Shown: positions 1-7,745 of the stretch, one piece after another
Position numbering within the stretch: the stretch's first letter is position 1
Layout: each line of letters begins with the position of its first letter
Source: Eubacteriales bacterium
GTDB lineage: Bacteria; Bacillota; Clostridia; Peptostreptococcales; Anaerovoracaceae
Direction: 5' to 3'
NCBI GenBank assembly: GCA_028704515.1
Contig: JAQWFH010000004.1
Coordinates: 1-64,000 of the forward strand
Length of the DNA stretch: 64,000 bases
Notes under the pieces: model-generated
Told to the model about the DNA's origin: nothing
What the model saw: the letters and a program-made list of their open reading frames with translations, nothing else
Databases searched by the model: none
Position numbers and translations under genes: made by a program

Positions 1-12
1 ACTACTTGCCAT
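1..12 (-). CDS. Possible start of a gene leaving the left edge
   Basis: Read on the minus strand, an ATG at 12-10 opens a frame (M-A-S-S) that runs off the window. Eight bases upstream lies GGAGG (plus 21-25), a canonical ribosome binding site at good spacing. The gene would be divergent from alaS. Only four codons are visible, so no product can be named. Confidence 0.35.
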
Positions 13-91
13 ACGGGGAACCTCCAATTGTGGTGTTTTTTAGTAGTAAATTAAACATAACACAATTTAGAAGTTTTCCGTATTTAATTTT

Positions 92-120
92 TTGACTTAA
101 TGTAACACATGTATTGTAAT
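92..120 (+). promoter_or_regulatory. Probable sigma-A promoter upstream of alaS
   Basis: TTGACT at 92-97 and TGTAAT at 115-120 are separated by exactly 17 bases. It lies about 120 bases before alaS and leaves a long untranslated leader. No T-box motif (TGGNACCGCG type) is visible in that leader. Confidence 0.5.
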
Positions 121-176
121 CCTACAGAACTTTTGTGCGACTTATGATATTTTTTGTTTTAAAAGGGTTAGAATAA

Positions 177-185
177 TGATATAAT
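177..185 (+). promoter_or_regulatory. Extended -10 element, second alaS promoter
   Basis: TG-A-TATAAT is a perfect extended -10 element, with no good -35 at 17 bases. It lies about 60 bases before the alaS start codon and may be the nearer of two promoters. Confidence 0.45.
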
Positions 186-243
186 AGTACATTAAGTTTA
201 CAATACTGATTTTGATAAAATATTCCCGAGAGGAGTTTACATA

Positions 244-2865
244 ATGAAAAATATGGGATTAAATAAGCTGAGAGAAAAATTCCTCAGTTTTTATGAAACA
301 AAAGAACATTACAGAAAAAACAGCTTTTCACTTATACCGCATAACGATAAAAGTCTTCTTTTAGTAAACAGCGGTATGGCTCCTATGAAAAACTATTTTG
401 CCGGTATTGAAAAGCCGCCTGCACCGAGAATGGTAACATGTCAAAAGTGTATAAGAACCGGAGATATAGAAAATGTCGGGCTTACAGCAAGACACGGGAC
501 ATTCTTTGAAATGCTCGGTTCTTTCTCGTTCGGAGATTATTTCAAGGAAGAATCTATCGTCTGGGGCTGGGAATTTGTAACCGAGGTTCTAGAAATACCC
601 GAGGACAAGCTCTGGGCAACCATATATGAGGACGATGACCAAGCATATAACATATGGAAAGATGTCATCGGAATTTCTGAAGAAAAAATAGTAAGACTGG
701 GTAAAGACGATAACTTTTGGGAAATAGGGCTCGGCCCTTGCGGACCTTGCTCAGAAATATATTTTGACAGAGGCCCTGATTACGGTTGCGATAACCCGGA
801 ATGTAAGCCGGGATGTGAATGTGACAGATACCTTGAATTTTGGAATCATGTATTTACTCAATTTTCCAAGGAAGAGGACGGTTCCTACAGCAATCTAGCT
901 CATCCAAATATAGACACAGGTATGGGCCTTGAAAGACTTGCGTGTATTCTGCAAGGGGTCGATTCTATATTCGATGTTGATACTATAAAAGTTTTACTAA
1001 ATGCAATTGTTGATAAAGCGGGTGTCGAATATAAGGATGGGAAGGCGAAAACAGATATTTCGATAAGACTTATAACAGACCACCTTCGTTCTATGACATT
1101 TATGATTGGAGATGGTATCCTTCCATCAAATGAGGGCAGGGGATATGTTCTCAGAAGGTTGCTTAGAAGAGCCGCAAGACATGGTAAGCTTCTCGGCATA
1201 GAAGGCTCCTTCCTCGCAGAGCTTGCAGATACGGTTATAGACACATCAAAAGAAGCTTATCCTGAGCTCGTTGAAAAAAGAGATTACATCCGTAAGGTTA
1301 TTTCCGTTGAGGAAGCAAAGTTTGCCGATACAATTGATCAAGGCACAAATATAATTGCCAGCTATATTGAAGAAATAAAGCAACAAGGACAAACTGTGCT
1401 TGATGGAAATAAAGTTTTTAAGCTATACGACACATACGGCTTCCCTCCTGAGCTTACAGAAGAAATACTCGCTGAGAACGGCTGTAGCGCAGATATAGAA
1501 GGCTTCAATACTAATATGAAGCATCAGAAAGAGCAGGCGAGGGCTGCAAGGAAAGATAATGATGATCAGGGCTGGCATGAAATGCATTTGGATTTCGAAG
1601 AAGCGGGAGCAACATATTTTTCCGGATACGAAACATTAACGGACCAGGCTAAGGTTAAGATTATTATATTAGAAAATGAAAAAATCGATCAAGTCAGCAC
1701 CGGGGAAACTGCCCTTATTGCAATGAACAGAACACCGTTTTATGCGGAAGGCGGCGGTCAAGCCTCCGACAAAGGCATTATTTTCAATGATAACTTCAAA
1801 GCGGATGTCCTAGATGTCACAAAGAACAACAATATTTACATTCACAGAATTCACGTCAACGAAGGGCTTTTAGCACAAGGGGACACTGTTCAATGTGAAG
1901 TAAACGTGCTTACGAGAAATAATATAGCGAGAAATCATAGTGCGACACATCTTCTTCATAAAGCACTTCGCACCGTATTGGGAGAGCATGTACAGCAGGC
2001 AGGTTCTTCTGTAACATCAAACAGCCTTCGTTTTGACTTTACACATTTTGAAAGCATCTCTAAGGAAGATTTGAACAATATAGAAGAGATTGTAAATACA
2101 CAAATAATTAATTTCCTACCTGTTAACACCCATATTATGTCGCCGGAAGAAGCATCAAAATTAGGTGCTATGGCATTGTTTGGTGAAAAATATGGTGAAA
2201 TGGTAAGGGTATTGTCCATTGGAGATTTCTCTATGGAGCTGTGCGGAGGAACACATGTCGCAAACTCCGGGCAAATCGGTGTATTCAAAATCCTTTCAGA
2301 AGGCGGAATTGCGGCAGGAGTAAGAAGAATTGAAGCGGTAACGGGTATTGGCATACTCTCAAAAATGCGCGAGGCGGAGACATTGCTTTCAGAAACCGCA
2401 GATCTTCTTAAGACAAACGTATCGGGAGTTCCTGCAAAAGCAGCAGCTCTTTCAGAAGAAGTTAAAATCGCCAAGAAAGAAGTTGAGGAATTTAAGCGTC
2501 AATCAATGAATACAGGACTCGATGATATAATTTCTTCTGCGGAAAACATTAAAGGTATAAAGCTCATAACTAAAGCGTTTAATGATTATAATATAAATGA
2601 TTTAAGAGCATTATCGGATAGCATTAAAGCTTCTCATAAAGGCATCATAATGGTATTTGCTACCATAAATGATGGTAAGGTTACCTTCCTTGTTTCAGTT
2701 ACCGATGACGTCCTTGAAAAGGGATACCATGCAGGCAATATGATAAAACAAATAGCCGCATCTGCAGGTGGCGGGGGGGGAGGTAAAGCTGATATGGCAC
2801 AAGCCGGAGCTAAGGATCCTTCAAAGATCGAGGCAGCATTTGAGGTGGCCAAAACACTTATTTGA
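244..2865 (+). CDS. alaS: Alanine--tRNA ligase (AlaRS)
   Basis: Charges tRNA-Ala with alanine in the cytoplasm and hydrolyses mischarged Ser/Gly-tRNA-Ala. The 873 residues match the usual bacterial length. The class II catalytic core is N-terminal (about 1-240, with GPCGPCSEIYFD), followed by the tRNA-recognition domain, the editing domain with the zinc-type motif HSATH near residue 565 and CGGTH near residue 665, and a glycine-rich C-Ala oligomerisation domain (GGGGGGKAD near 840). The start is supported by AGAGGAG eight bases before the ATG. It heads the conserved Firmicutes cluster alaS-ireB-yqgF. Confidence 0.98.
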   Translation: MKNMGLNKLREKFLSFYETKEHYRKNSFSLIPHNDKSLLLVNSGMAPMKNYFAGIEKPPAPRMVTCQKCIRTGDIENVGLTARHGTFFEMLGSFSFGDYFKEESIVWGWEFVTEVLEIPEDKLWATIYEDDDQAYNIWKDVIGISEEKIVRLGKDDNFWEIGLGPCGPCSEIYFDRGPDYGCDNPECKPGCECDRYLEFWNHVFTQFSKEEDGSYSNLAHPNIDTGMGLERLACILQGVDSIFDVDTIKVLLNAIVDKAGVEYKDGKAKTDISIRLITDHLRSMTFMIGDGILPSNEGRGYVLRRLLRRAARHGKLLGIEGSFLAELADTVIDTSKEAYPELVEKRDYIRKVISVEEAKFADTIDQGTNIIASYIEEIKQQGQTVLDGNKVFKLYDTYGFPPELTEEILAENGCSADIEGFNTNMKHQKEQARAARKDNDDQGWHEMHLDFEEAGATYFSGYETLTDQAKVKIIILENEKIDQVSTGETALIAMNRTPFYAEGGGQASDKGIIFNDNFKADVLDVTKNNNIYIHRIHVNEGLLAQGDTVQCEVNVLTRNNIARNHSATHLLHKALRTVLGEHVQQAGSSVTSNSLRFDFTHFESISKEDLNNIEEIVNTQIINFLPVNTHIMSPEEASKLGAMALFGEKYGEMVRVLSIGDFSMELCGGTHVANSGQIGVFKILSEGGIAAGVRRIEAVTGIGILSKMREAETLLSETADLLKTNVSGVPAKAAALSEEVKIAKKEVEEFKRQSMNTGLDDIISSAENIKGIKLITKAFNDYNINDLRALSDSIKASHKGIIMVFATINDGKVTFLVSVTDDVLEKGYHAGNMIKQIAASAGGGGGGKADMAQAGAKDPSKIEAAFEVAKTLI

Positions 2866-2962
2866 TGTATAATTGTTACGAATATATTAAATCAATAAAA
2901 CTTACTTGTGAGTATTATAGTTTCTACTGTATAATGTGTTCAAAAGAAAGGAGAGAGAGTAT

Positions 2963-3211
2963 ATGGACAGGAATACAATTTTATTCAATGCCACGGACAG
3001 AGGCGAGATGAAAACCACTGAAGATATTTTAACAAGTGTTTATGATGCCCTTGATGAAAGAGGATATAACGCTATAGATCAGATGGTTGGGTATATACTC
3101 TCGGGAGATCCGTCATATATTACAAGTCATAACAATGCAAGAAATATTATAAGGCATATAGAGCGTGACGATTTGGTAGAAGAACTGTTGCGCGCATTTC
3201 TAAAAAAATGA
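2963..3211 (+). CDS. ireB: IreB family regulatory phosphoprotein (UPF0297)
   Basis: Small cytoplasmic protein of 82 residues, the family's usual size. In Enterococcus, IreB is a substrate of the Ser/Thr kinase IreK and modulates cephalosporin tolerance; that role is family knowledge. The sequence shows the family hallmarks TILFN near the N-terminus, [20 protein letters not shown] in the middle and NNARNIIR near the end. A longer in-frame start exists at 2936, but the ATG at 2963 is preferred because AAAGGAG lies nine bases upstream and the family begins here. It sits between alaS and yqgF as in most Firmicutes. Confidence 0.9.
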   Translation: MDRNTILFNATDRGEMKTTEDILTSVYDALDERGYNAIDQMVGYILSGDPSYITSHNNARNIIRHIERDDLVEELLRAFLKK

Positions 3212-3229
3212 TATAGGACATTTAAGCAA

Positions 3230-3262
3230 GGCGGACAATAGCGTCCGCCTTTATTTAATTTT
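3230..3262 (+). terminator. Hairpin terminator after ireB
   Basis: GGCGGAC at 3230-3236 pairs with GTCCGCC at 3243-3249 around a six-base loop and is followed by TTTATTTAATTTTA. It stands between ireB and yqgF, so it probably lowers rather than abolishes transcription into yqgF, for which no separate promoter is obvious. Confidence 0.7.
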
Positions 3263-3283
3263 ATTTACAAGGAAAAAGATAAT

Positions 3284-3721
3284 ATGAGAAAAATTGCACT
3301 TGATGTCGGCGATAAAACAATAGGTATAGCAGTAAGCGATGAATTGCTGATCACAGCACAAGGTATAACAACAATACAAAGGATAGGAATACGTAAGGAT
3401 TGCGGCAAAATAATCGATCTTATAAAAGAATATGACTGCGATACTGTAGTAATCGGCCTTCCGAAGCGTCTTGACGGATCAGACAGTCCACAGACCGAAA
3501 AGGTATATGAATTTAAAAATATGCTTGAAAATAAATTGCGAAGTATTTCTATGGGACATATAGGAATCGTATTTCAAGATGAGCGATTAACAACTGTAAT
3601 GGCTGAAAAAGTTCTTATAGCAGCCGATGTAAGAAGAAATAAAAGAAAACAAGTAATTGACAAACAAGCTGCAGTTCTGATAATGCAGGGATATTTGGAT
3701 TCACTTGCACTGAAAAAATAA
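3284..3721 (+). CDS. ruvX: YqgF/RuvX family Holliday junction resolvase-like nuclease
   Basis: RNase H-fold protein of 145 residues. Family members act as pre-16S rRNA nuclease (YqgF in E. coli) or are annotated as putative Holliday junction resolvase. The N-terminal motif ALDVGDKTIGIAVSD carries the first catalytic Asp, VVIGLPKRLDGSD is the central strand, and FQDERLTT supplies the conserved Glu/Asp region. Start: AAGGA about ten bases before the ATG. It is the last gene of the plus-strand cluster alaS-ireB-ruvX. Confidence 0.92.
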   Translation: MRKIALDVGDKTIGIAVSDELLITAQGITTIQRIGIRKDCGKIIDLIKEYDCDTVVIGLPKRLDGSDSPQTEKVYEFKNMLENKLRSISMGHIGIVFQDERLTTVMAEKVLIAADVRRNKRKQVIDKQAAVLIMQGYLDSLALKK

Positions 3722-3733
3722 AGATTGTAAGGG

Positions 3734-3760
3734 AGAGGAGCACACCAACGCTCCTCTTTC
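3734..3760 (+). terminator. Rho-independent terminator after yqgF
   Basis: AGAGGAGC at 3734-3741 pairs with GCTCCTCT at 3750-3757 around an eight-base loop, 13 bases after the yqgF stop. The U-tract is short (TTTC). Confidence 0.65.
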
Positions 3761-3768
3761 AAAAGATA

Positions 3769-3808
3769 AGTAACTATTCCTAAAATCGTAATTTGGGGAA
3801 TAGTTACT
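3769..3808. repeat. 40-base palindrome with 12-base perfect arms
   Basis: AGTAACTATTCC at 3769-3780 is the exact reverse complement of GGAATAGTTACT at 3797-3808. Inside, four more pairs (3783-3786 with 3791-3794) leave a CGTA loop, so nearly the whole 40 bases can form one hairpin. It has no U-tract on either side, so it is not an ordinary terminator. It could be a cruciform, an operator or the remains of a small repeat. Confidence 0.75.
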
Positions 3809-3984
3809 ACTTCTAAATATGTTATTCCAGGATTGTATCATAATATTCTCCTGCACAATCAACATATCAAGAATTCCACGGGTATAATCCAACTTATCTG
3901 AAATCATCAATATTCATATTTAAAATGCTTTTTCCTGCTGTTCTGGGAATTATAATCTAAAATTATCTCAAACTACTACAATAA

Positions 3985-4016
3985 TATTAAAATAACCCAA
4001 TTTTAATTAATTGGGT
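3985..4016 (-). terminator. Possible terminator of yneA
   Basis: ACCCAATT at 3995-4002 pairs with AATTGGGT at 4009-4016. Read on the minus strand the hairpin is followed by TATTTTAATATTAT. It lies about 85 bases after the yneA stop. The stem is AT-rich, so termination may be weak. Confidence 0.45.
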
Positions 4017-4098
4017 ATATGAAAGACAATACAGCTAAACAAGACCCTAATGCGAGCCCCTATTTTACGTTTTAACGGACTTTTTTTAAGTTTTGGCA

Positions 4099-4416
4099 TT
4101 ATCCCTCCTGCGCAAGATACATAGGCACCTTTATAATTTGTCCAGGATAGATCTGTGCCGATTCAAGATCATTAATCGTGCATAATTTGTGAACGGCTCT
4201 TCTTATTTCGGTATCAGGCATATATTCGGAAGCAATTTCCCATAATGTATCGCCGTTTTCAATTGAAACTGTTTTGTATTCAATTTTTGTTAAGCTTGCC
4301 GCATCATATATTCCTAAAATTCCATTCGCACTTGTAAGTATGGCAAGCATCATAACTACGACAAATGCAGTAAATCTCAATCGCGATTTTATTCTATATT
4401 TTTTTTTATTATTCAT
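4099..4416 (-). CDS. yneA: YneA-like LysM protein, SOS cell-division inhibitor
   Basis: Small membrane-anchored protein of 105 residues. A basic N-terminus (MNNKKKYRIKSR) leads into one transmembrane segment at about 13-35, then a LysM domain at about 46-100 (ENGDTLWEIASEY; IYPGQIIKVP). This is the architecture of Bacillus YneA, which delays division during DNA damage. The assignment rests on size, architecture and the three LexA boxes over the promoter, which a generic LysM protein would not have. Start: GGAGG upstream of the ATG. lexA itself is not in the window. A plain cell-wall LysM protein under SOS control is the alternative. Confidence 0.8.
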   Translation of the reverse strand: MNNKKKYRIKSRLRFTAFVVVMMLAILTSANGILGIYDAASLTKIEYKTVSIENGDTLWEIASEYMPDTEIRRAVHKLCTINDLESAQIYPGQIIKVPMYLAQEG

Positions 4417-4438
4417 CGTATGTATCCTCCCTATTCCT

Positions 4439-4508
4439 GAACATCTGTTCTTTAGATAATATTAATCGAATATCTGTTCGTTGTCAAGAGGATTTTGAAC
4501 ATTTGTTC
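4439..4508. promoter_or_regulatory. Three LexA (SOS) boxes, 29 bp apart
   Basis: GAAC-ATCT-GTTC at 4439-4450, GAAT-ATCT-GTTC at 4468-4479 and GAAC-ATTT-GTTC at 4497-4508 match the Gram-positive LexA site GAAC-N4-GTTC; the middle one has one mismatch. They lie just after the expected transcription start, between -10 and -35, and just upstream of -35. Each box begins exactly 29 bases from the next. This predicts tight repression until RecA-dependent LexA cleavage. Confidence 0.88.
4459..4487 (-). promoter_or_regulatory. yneA promoter (sigma-A)
   Basis: On the minus strand, TTGACA (plus 4482-4487) and TAATAT (plus 4459-4464) are separated by 17 bases. The -35 is a perfect consensus. The middle LexA box lies inside the spacer. 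Confidence 0.85.
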
Positions 4509-4580
4509 TTTTTTGTTTGCTGCACTTGGAAAGTGTAATGAAAGCTGATCTTTTGTTAGATTTAAAGGAATATCGACTAT

Positions 4581-4617
4581 AATACAAAAGATGCCACCCT
4601 ATTACGAGCGACATCTT
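4581..4617 (-). terminator. Terminator of thrS
   Basis: On the minus strand AAGATGTCGC (plus 4608-4617) pairs over ten positions, two of them G-U, with GTGGCATCTT (plus 4588-4597), followed by TTGTATT. It lies about 44 bases after the thrS stop and separates thrS from the yneA promoter. Confidence 0.7.
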
Positions 4618-4660
4618 TCTTATCTTTTATTTTTCAATTACATTTATTTAGTCATTGCAA

Positions 4661-6436
4661 CTATTTTGTGAATTGTTCCTTTGAATCTATTTCACCCTCA
4701 ATCTTAGCAAGGAAATCGTCTTTGCTCATAACATTAGTCTTACCCGTTTCACGAGCACGAACACTTACGCTACCGTCAGACACCTCTTTATCTCCCACTA
4801 CAAGCATATATGGAATCTTCGCTTCTTGCGCTGCTCTAATCTTAAAGCCCGTTTTTTCCTGTCTGCTATCGACTTCACATCTGATTCCCTTTTTCTTCAT
4901 CATATCGCATATTTCATTTGCATATTCTAAATGCTTTTCTGTTATAGGGAGAATTCTCGCTTGAACAGGTGAAAGCCATACAGGGAATTTGCCCATATAA
5001 TGCTCGATGAGTATTCCGATGAAACGCTCAATGGAGCCCAACGCTGTACGATGAATCATAATAGGTCTATGCTTCTGTCCGTCTGCACCGACATAAGTCA
5101 TATCGAATCTCTGCGGCATTTGCATATCGAGCTGAATAGTTCCGCACTGCCATGTTCTACCGATTGAATCCATAAGGTGGAAATCGAGCTTCGGACCGTA
5201 GAACGCTCCATCACCTTCATTAACAACATAATCAATTCCCATAGATTCAAGTGCATCTCTTAAACCTGCTGTTGCAACTTCCCATTCTTCCTCTGTACCC
5301 ATGCTGCTTTCCGGTCTTGTGGAAAGCTCAACTCTATAAGGAAGTCCAAACAAGCTGTATATTTCATCAAATAAGCGTGCAACGCCTACGATTTCATCTT
5401 TAATCTGTTCTTCTGTCATATAAATATGAGCGTCATCCTGTGTAAAACAACGAACTCTCATAAGACCGTGAAGCGCACCTGAAAGCTCATGACGATGTAC
5501 GATACCCAGTTCGCCAACCCTCATCGGAAGATCGCGGTAAGAACGCGGCTCGCTGTTATATACGAGAATTCCGCCAGGACAGTTCATCGGCTTTACAGCG
5601 TATTCCTGTTCATCAATTGTAGTCATATAGATATTTTCTTTGTAGTGATCCCAGTGACCTGACTGCTCCCATAGTCTTCTGTTCAAGATGAGCGGAGTTG
5701 AAATTTCAACATATCCCCAACGGTTATGCAGCTTACGCCAGTAATCGATCAATGTGTTTTTTAGCACCATTCCGTTAGGAAGGAAGAACGGGAATCCCGG
5801 ACCTTCTTCAGCGACCATAAACAGTCCAAGCTCTCTTCCAAGTTTCCTGTGGTCGCGCTTCTTTGCTTCCTCTAAACGGTTTAAATATTCGTCGAGGTCT
5901 TTCTTCTTATCAAATGCAGTGCCATATATACGAGCGAGCATCTTATTTTTTTCGCTACCTCTCCAATATGCTCCTGCAAGCGACATTAATTTGAATGCCT
6001 TAATTTCGCCTGTCGATGCAGCGTGAGGCCCTGCACACAAATCAATAAAGTCTCCCTGCTTGAAGAAGCTGAGTTCTGCTTCATCAGGCAGATCGTTAAT
6101 AAGCTCAATCTTGTACGGCTCACCTATCTTTTCCATCAAAGCAATAGCTTCAGTTCTTGAGAGAATTGACCTTTCGAGAGGAATATCCTCATCGATTATT
6201 TTCTGCATTTCTTTCTCAATATCTTCCAGTTCTGATTCCGAAAAAGCAGTTTCGCGGTCAAAATCATAGTAAAACCCATCTTTAATTGCAGGGCCGATGG
6301 CCAGTTTTGTTTCCGGATAAAGTCTCTTGACTGCCTGCGCGAGTATATGGGAAGCTGTATGTCTTAACGCTTCTCTTCCTATTTCATCTTCAAATGATTT
6401 TTTGATTGACGATCCATCTTGTAAAATAACTTTCAT
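4661..6436 (-). CDS. thrS: Threonine--tRNA ligase lacking the TGS domain
   Basis: Charges tRNA-Thr in the cytoplasm. The editing domain is present, with HTASH at about 26-30 and DLCAGPH near 132-138. The class II catalytic core follows, with the zinc ligands Cys in MNCPGG (about 285), His in DDAHIYM (about 337) and His in MIHRTALGS (about 466), then a C-terminal anticodon-binding domain. At 591 residues it is about 50 shorter than typical ThrRS (about 640): the first 12 residues (MKVILQDGSSIK) resemble the first strand of the TGS domain, but the rest is missing. Start: GGAGG seven bases before the ATG. Regulated by an upstream T-box; ends in its own terminator. Confidence 0.97.
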   Translation of the reverse strand: MKVILQDGSSIKKSFEDEIGREALRHTASHILAQAVKRLYPETKLAIGPAIKDGFYYDFDRETAFSESELEDIEKEMQKIIDEDIPLERSILSRTEAIALMEKIGEPYKIELINDLPDEAELSFFKQGDFIDLCAGPHAASTGEIKAFKLMSLAGAYWRGSEKNKMLARIYGTAFDKKKDLDEYLNRLEEAKKRDHRKLGRELGLFMVAEEGPGFPFFLPNGMVLKNTLIDYWRKLHNRWGYVEISTPLILNRRLWEQSGHWDHYKENIYMTTIDEQEYAVKPMNCPGGILVYNSEPRSYRDLPMRVGELGIVHRHELSGALHGLMRVRCFTQDDAHIYMTEEQIKDEIVGVARLFDEIYSLFGLPYRVELSTRPESSMGTEEEWEVATAGLRDALESMGIDYVVNEGDGAFYGPKLDFHLMDSIGRTWQCGTIQLDMQMPQRFDMTYVGADGQKHRPIMIHRTALGSIERFIGILIEHYMGKFPVWLSPVQARILPITEKHLEYANEICDMMKKKGIRCEVDSRQEKTGFKIRAAQEAKIPYMLVVGDKEVSDGSVSVRARETGKTNVMSKDDFLAKIEGEIDSKEQFTK

Positions 6437-6461
6437 ATTGTTTCCTCCTATGGTTTATTTG

Positions 6462-6719
6462 TAATAAAAAACACCCTTAAACAAGCTAATAAGCTGTTCA
6501 AGGGTGCTGCTTTCGTTTTTGGGAACAGCACGGTTCCACCTTGATTTTTCACTTAGGTTCCAACAAACCTTGTTCTTTAACGCAGAAATACGGCAATGCT
6601 CATCGCATGCGGCTCAGGAGTGGTCTTCACTGAGCTACATATGAAGAAATTTTCAGCAAATATCTCTTCTCTCTGTATATGCAAGTCTCAGCTACTCTTT
6701 CCATCGCAGCCTTTATTCT
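6462..6719 (-). promoter_or_regulatory. T-box riboswitch of thrS (specifier ACC, Thr)
   Basis: The leader of thrS contains the T-box core GGTGGAACCGTGCTG (minus strand, plus 6526-6540), which pairs with the uncharged tRNA 3' end. A terminator follows: CACCCTTGAACAGCT pairs with AGCTTGTTTAAGGGTG (plus 6471-6506), then TTTTTATT. In the stem I region, AAG-ACC-A presents the codon ACC (plus 6622-6624), a threonine codon, and AGTAG upstream resembles the AGTA box. Uncharged tRNA-Thr should favour the antiterminator and thrS expression. Confidence 0.93.
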
Positions 6720-6748
6720 CTTATAACATAATGAAAATTACTTGTCAA
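6720..6748 (-). promoter_or_regulatory. Promoter of the thrS T-box transcript
   Basis: On the minus strand TTGACA (plus 6743-6748) and TATAAG (plus 6720-6725) are 17 bases apart, directly before the T-box leader. Confidence 0.8.
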
Positions 6749-6780
6749 GCATTTTTAACAACAATTCCTCATTAATCTCA

Positions 6781-7707
6781 TTATTTTTCGTTATGTATCA
6801 CTAATTCAAAGGTATCAGGCCTCGAATAATGACCTGTAGGGTCAAAATCCATTCTGCTGAGCGGCACTTTATTCATATCAAGATCCGCATACAAAATTTC
6901 TTCCTTATTCCATACCGGCTCGATCACATACTTGCCAAACGGGTCAACGATACAGCTTCCGCCTGGGCAAAGGTCTTCCGGAAGTTGCTCAAGCTCGTTT
7001 TGATAATGGAAAAGCTCAGGATACATCGATTTTGTGACATACTGATTGCAGCTTATAACATAGCATCTTCCTTCAAGTGCAATATGTCTCATAGTACATT
7101 GCCACTCTTCTCTATTATCTGCCGTAGGTGCAACATATAACGCAACCCCTTTTTCGTACAAAGCAGCTCTCATCAAAGGCATATAATTTTCCCAACAAAT
7201 CAAACCTCCCATCGTACCGAATTCTGTATCGATTGTGGTCAGCATTCCTTCGTTGCCATCTCCCCAGATGAGTCTTTCTGTTCCTGTAGGCTTCATCTTT
7301 CTGTGCTTTCCTAAAATCTTTCCGTCAGGCCCGAAGTAAACGGTAGTACAATAAAGAGTACAATTTTTTTCACTTCTTTCTGTAATGCCCATGCAAACAT
7401 ACGCACCGGCGTCACGCGCTGCCTCAGCGATGCGATCTGTATCAGCACTAGGTACAATTACAGAATTGTCGTAATAAGTTTTCCAGTCCTCTCTGCCTTC
7501 CATTGTCCTGCTTCCAACGATAAAACCGTAAGAAAATCCTCTCGGATATGCGGGGATAAATGATTCCGGGAAGACAATAATGTCTGCATTTTGCTCTCCC
7601 GCTTCTTCAATGAGCTTAATAGCTTTATCGATTGTAGCGTCTTTATCAAATAATACCGGTGTTGCCTGAACTACTGCGACTCTGCAGATGCTTTTTAAAT
7701 CTTTCAT
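6781..7707 (-). CDS. Nitrilase (carbon-nitrogen hydrolase superfamily)
   Basis: Hydrolyses nitriles (or cyanide) to acids and ammonia. The 308 residues carry the Glu-Lys-Cys triad: Glu48 in FPESF, Lys137 in HRKMKPTG and Cys171 in ICWENYMPL. CWEN followed by PL is typical of true nitrilases and cyanide hydratases (branch 1) rather than amidases or carbamylases; the substrate cannot be read. Start: AAAGGAGAG before the ATG at 7707. It is the last gene of the long run that begins at asp23, 38 bases after the VTT membrane protein gene, and ends before the thrS promoter. No clear terminator is visible between its stop and that promoter. Confidence 0.9.
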   Translation of the reverse strand: MKDLKSICRVAVVQATPVLFDKDATIDKAIKLIEEAGEQNADIIVFPESFIPAYPRGFSYGFIVGSRTMEGREDWKTYYDNSVIVPSADTDRIAEAARDAGAYVCMGITERSEKNCTLYCTTVYFGPDGKILGKHRKMKPTGTERLIWGDGNEGMLTTIDTEFGTMGGLICWENYMPLMRAALYEKGVALYVAPTADNREEWQCTMRHIALEGRCYVISCNQYVTKSMYPELFHYQNELEQLPEDLCPGGSCIVDPFGKYVIEPVWNKEEILYADLDMNKVPLSRMDFDPTGHYSRPDTFELVIHNEK

Positions 7708-7745
7708 ATCTTCTCTCCTTTTTTATTTTTAAAGCCCCGGAAACA

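Larger units (their letters stand above)
3722..4098. other. Convergent intergenic region, no convincing gene
   Basis: The plus-strand alaS cluster and the minus-strand yneA gene end facing each other here. It holds the yqgF terminator, a 40-base palindrome, and a weak AT-rich hairpin near 4000. Two short out-of-phase minus-strand frames between about 3840 and 3960 (one containing PRTAGKSILN, the next KLDYTRGILDMLIVQE) could be scraps of a decayed gene, but I recognise no family and composition is AT-rich throughout. Confidence 0.5.

Noticed and set aside
1-50. Tail of a structured RNA such as a second 6S RNA upstream of alaS
   Set aside because: Too short and no matching stem; a minus-strand gene start with GGAGG and ATG explains GGAGG better.
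120-243. T-box leader for alaS
   Set aside because: No T-box core or specifier stem is visible; hisS, aspS and leuS likewise have no leader space. Only thrS has one.
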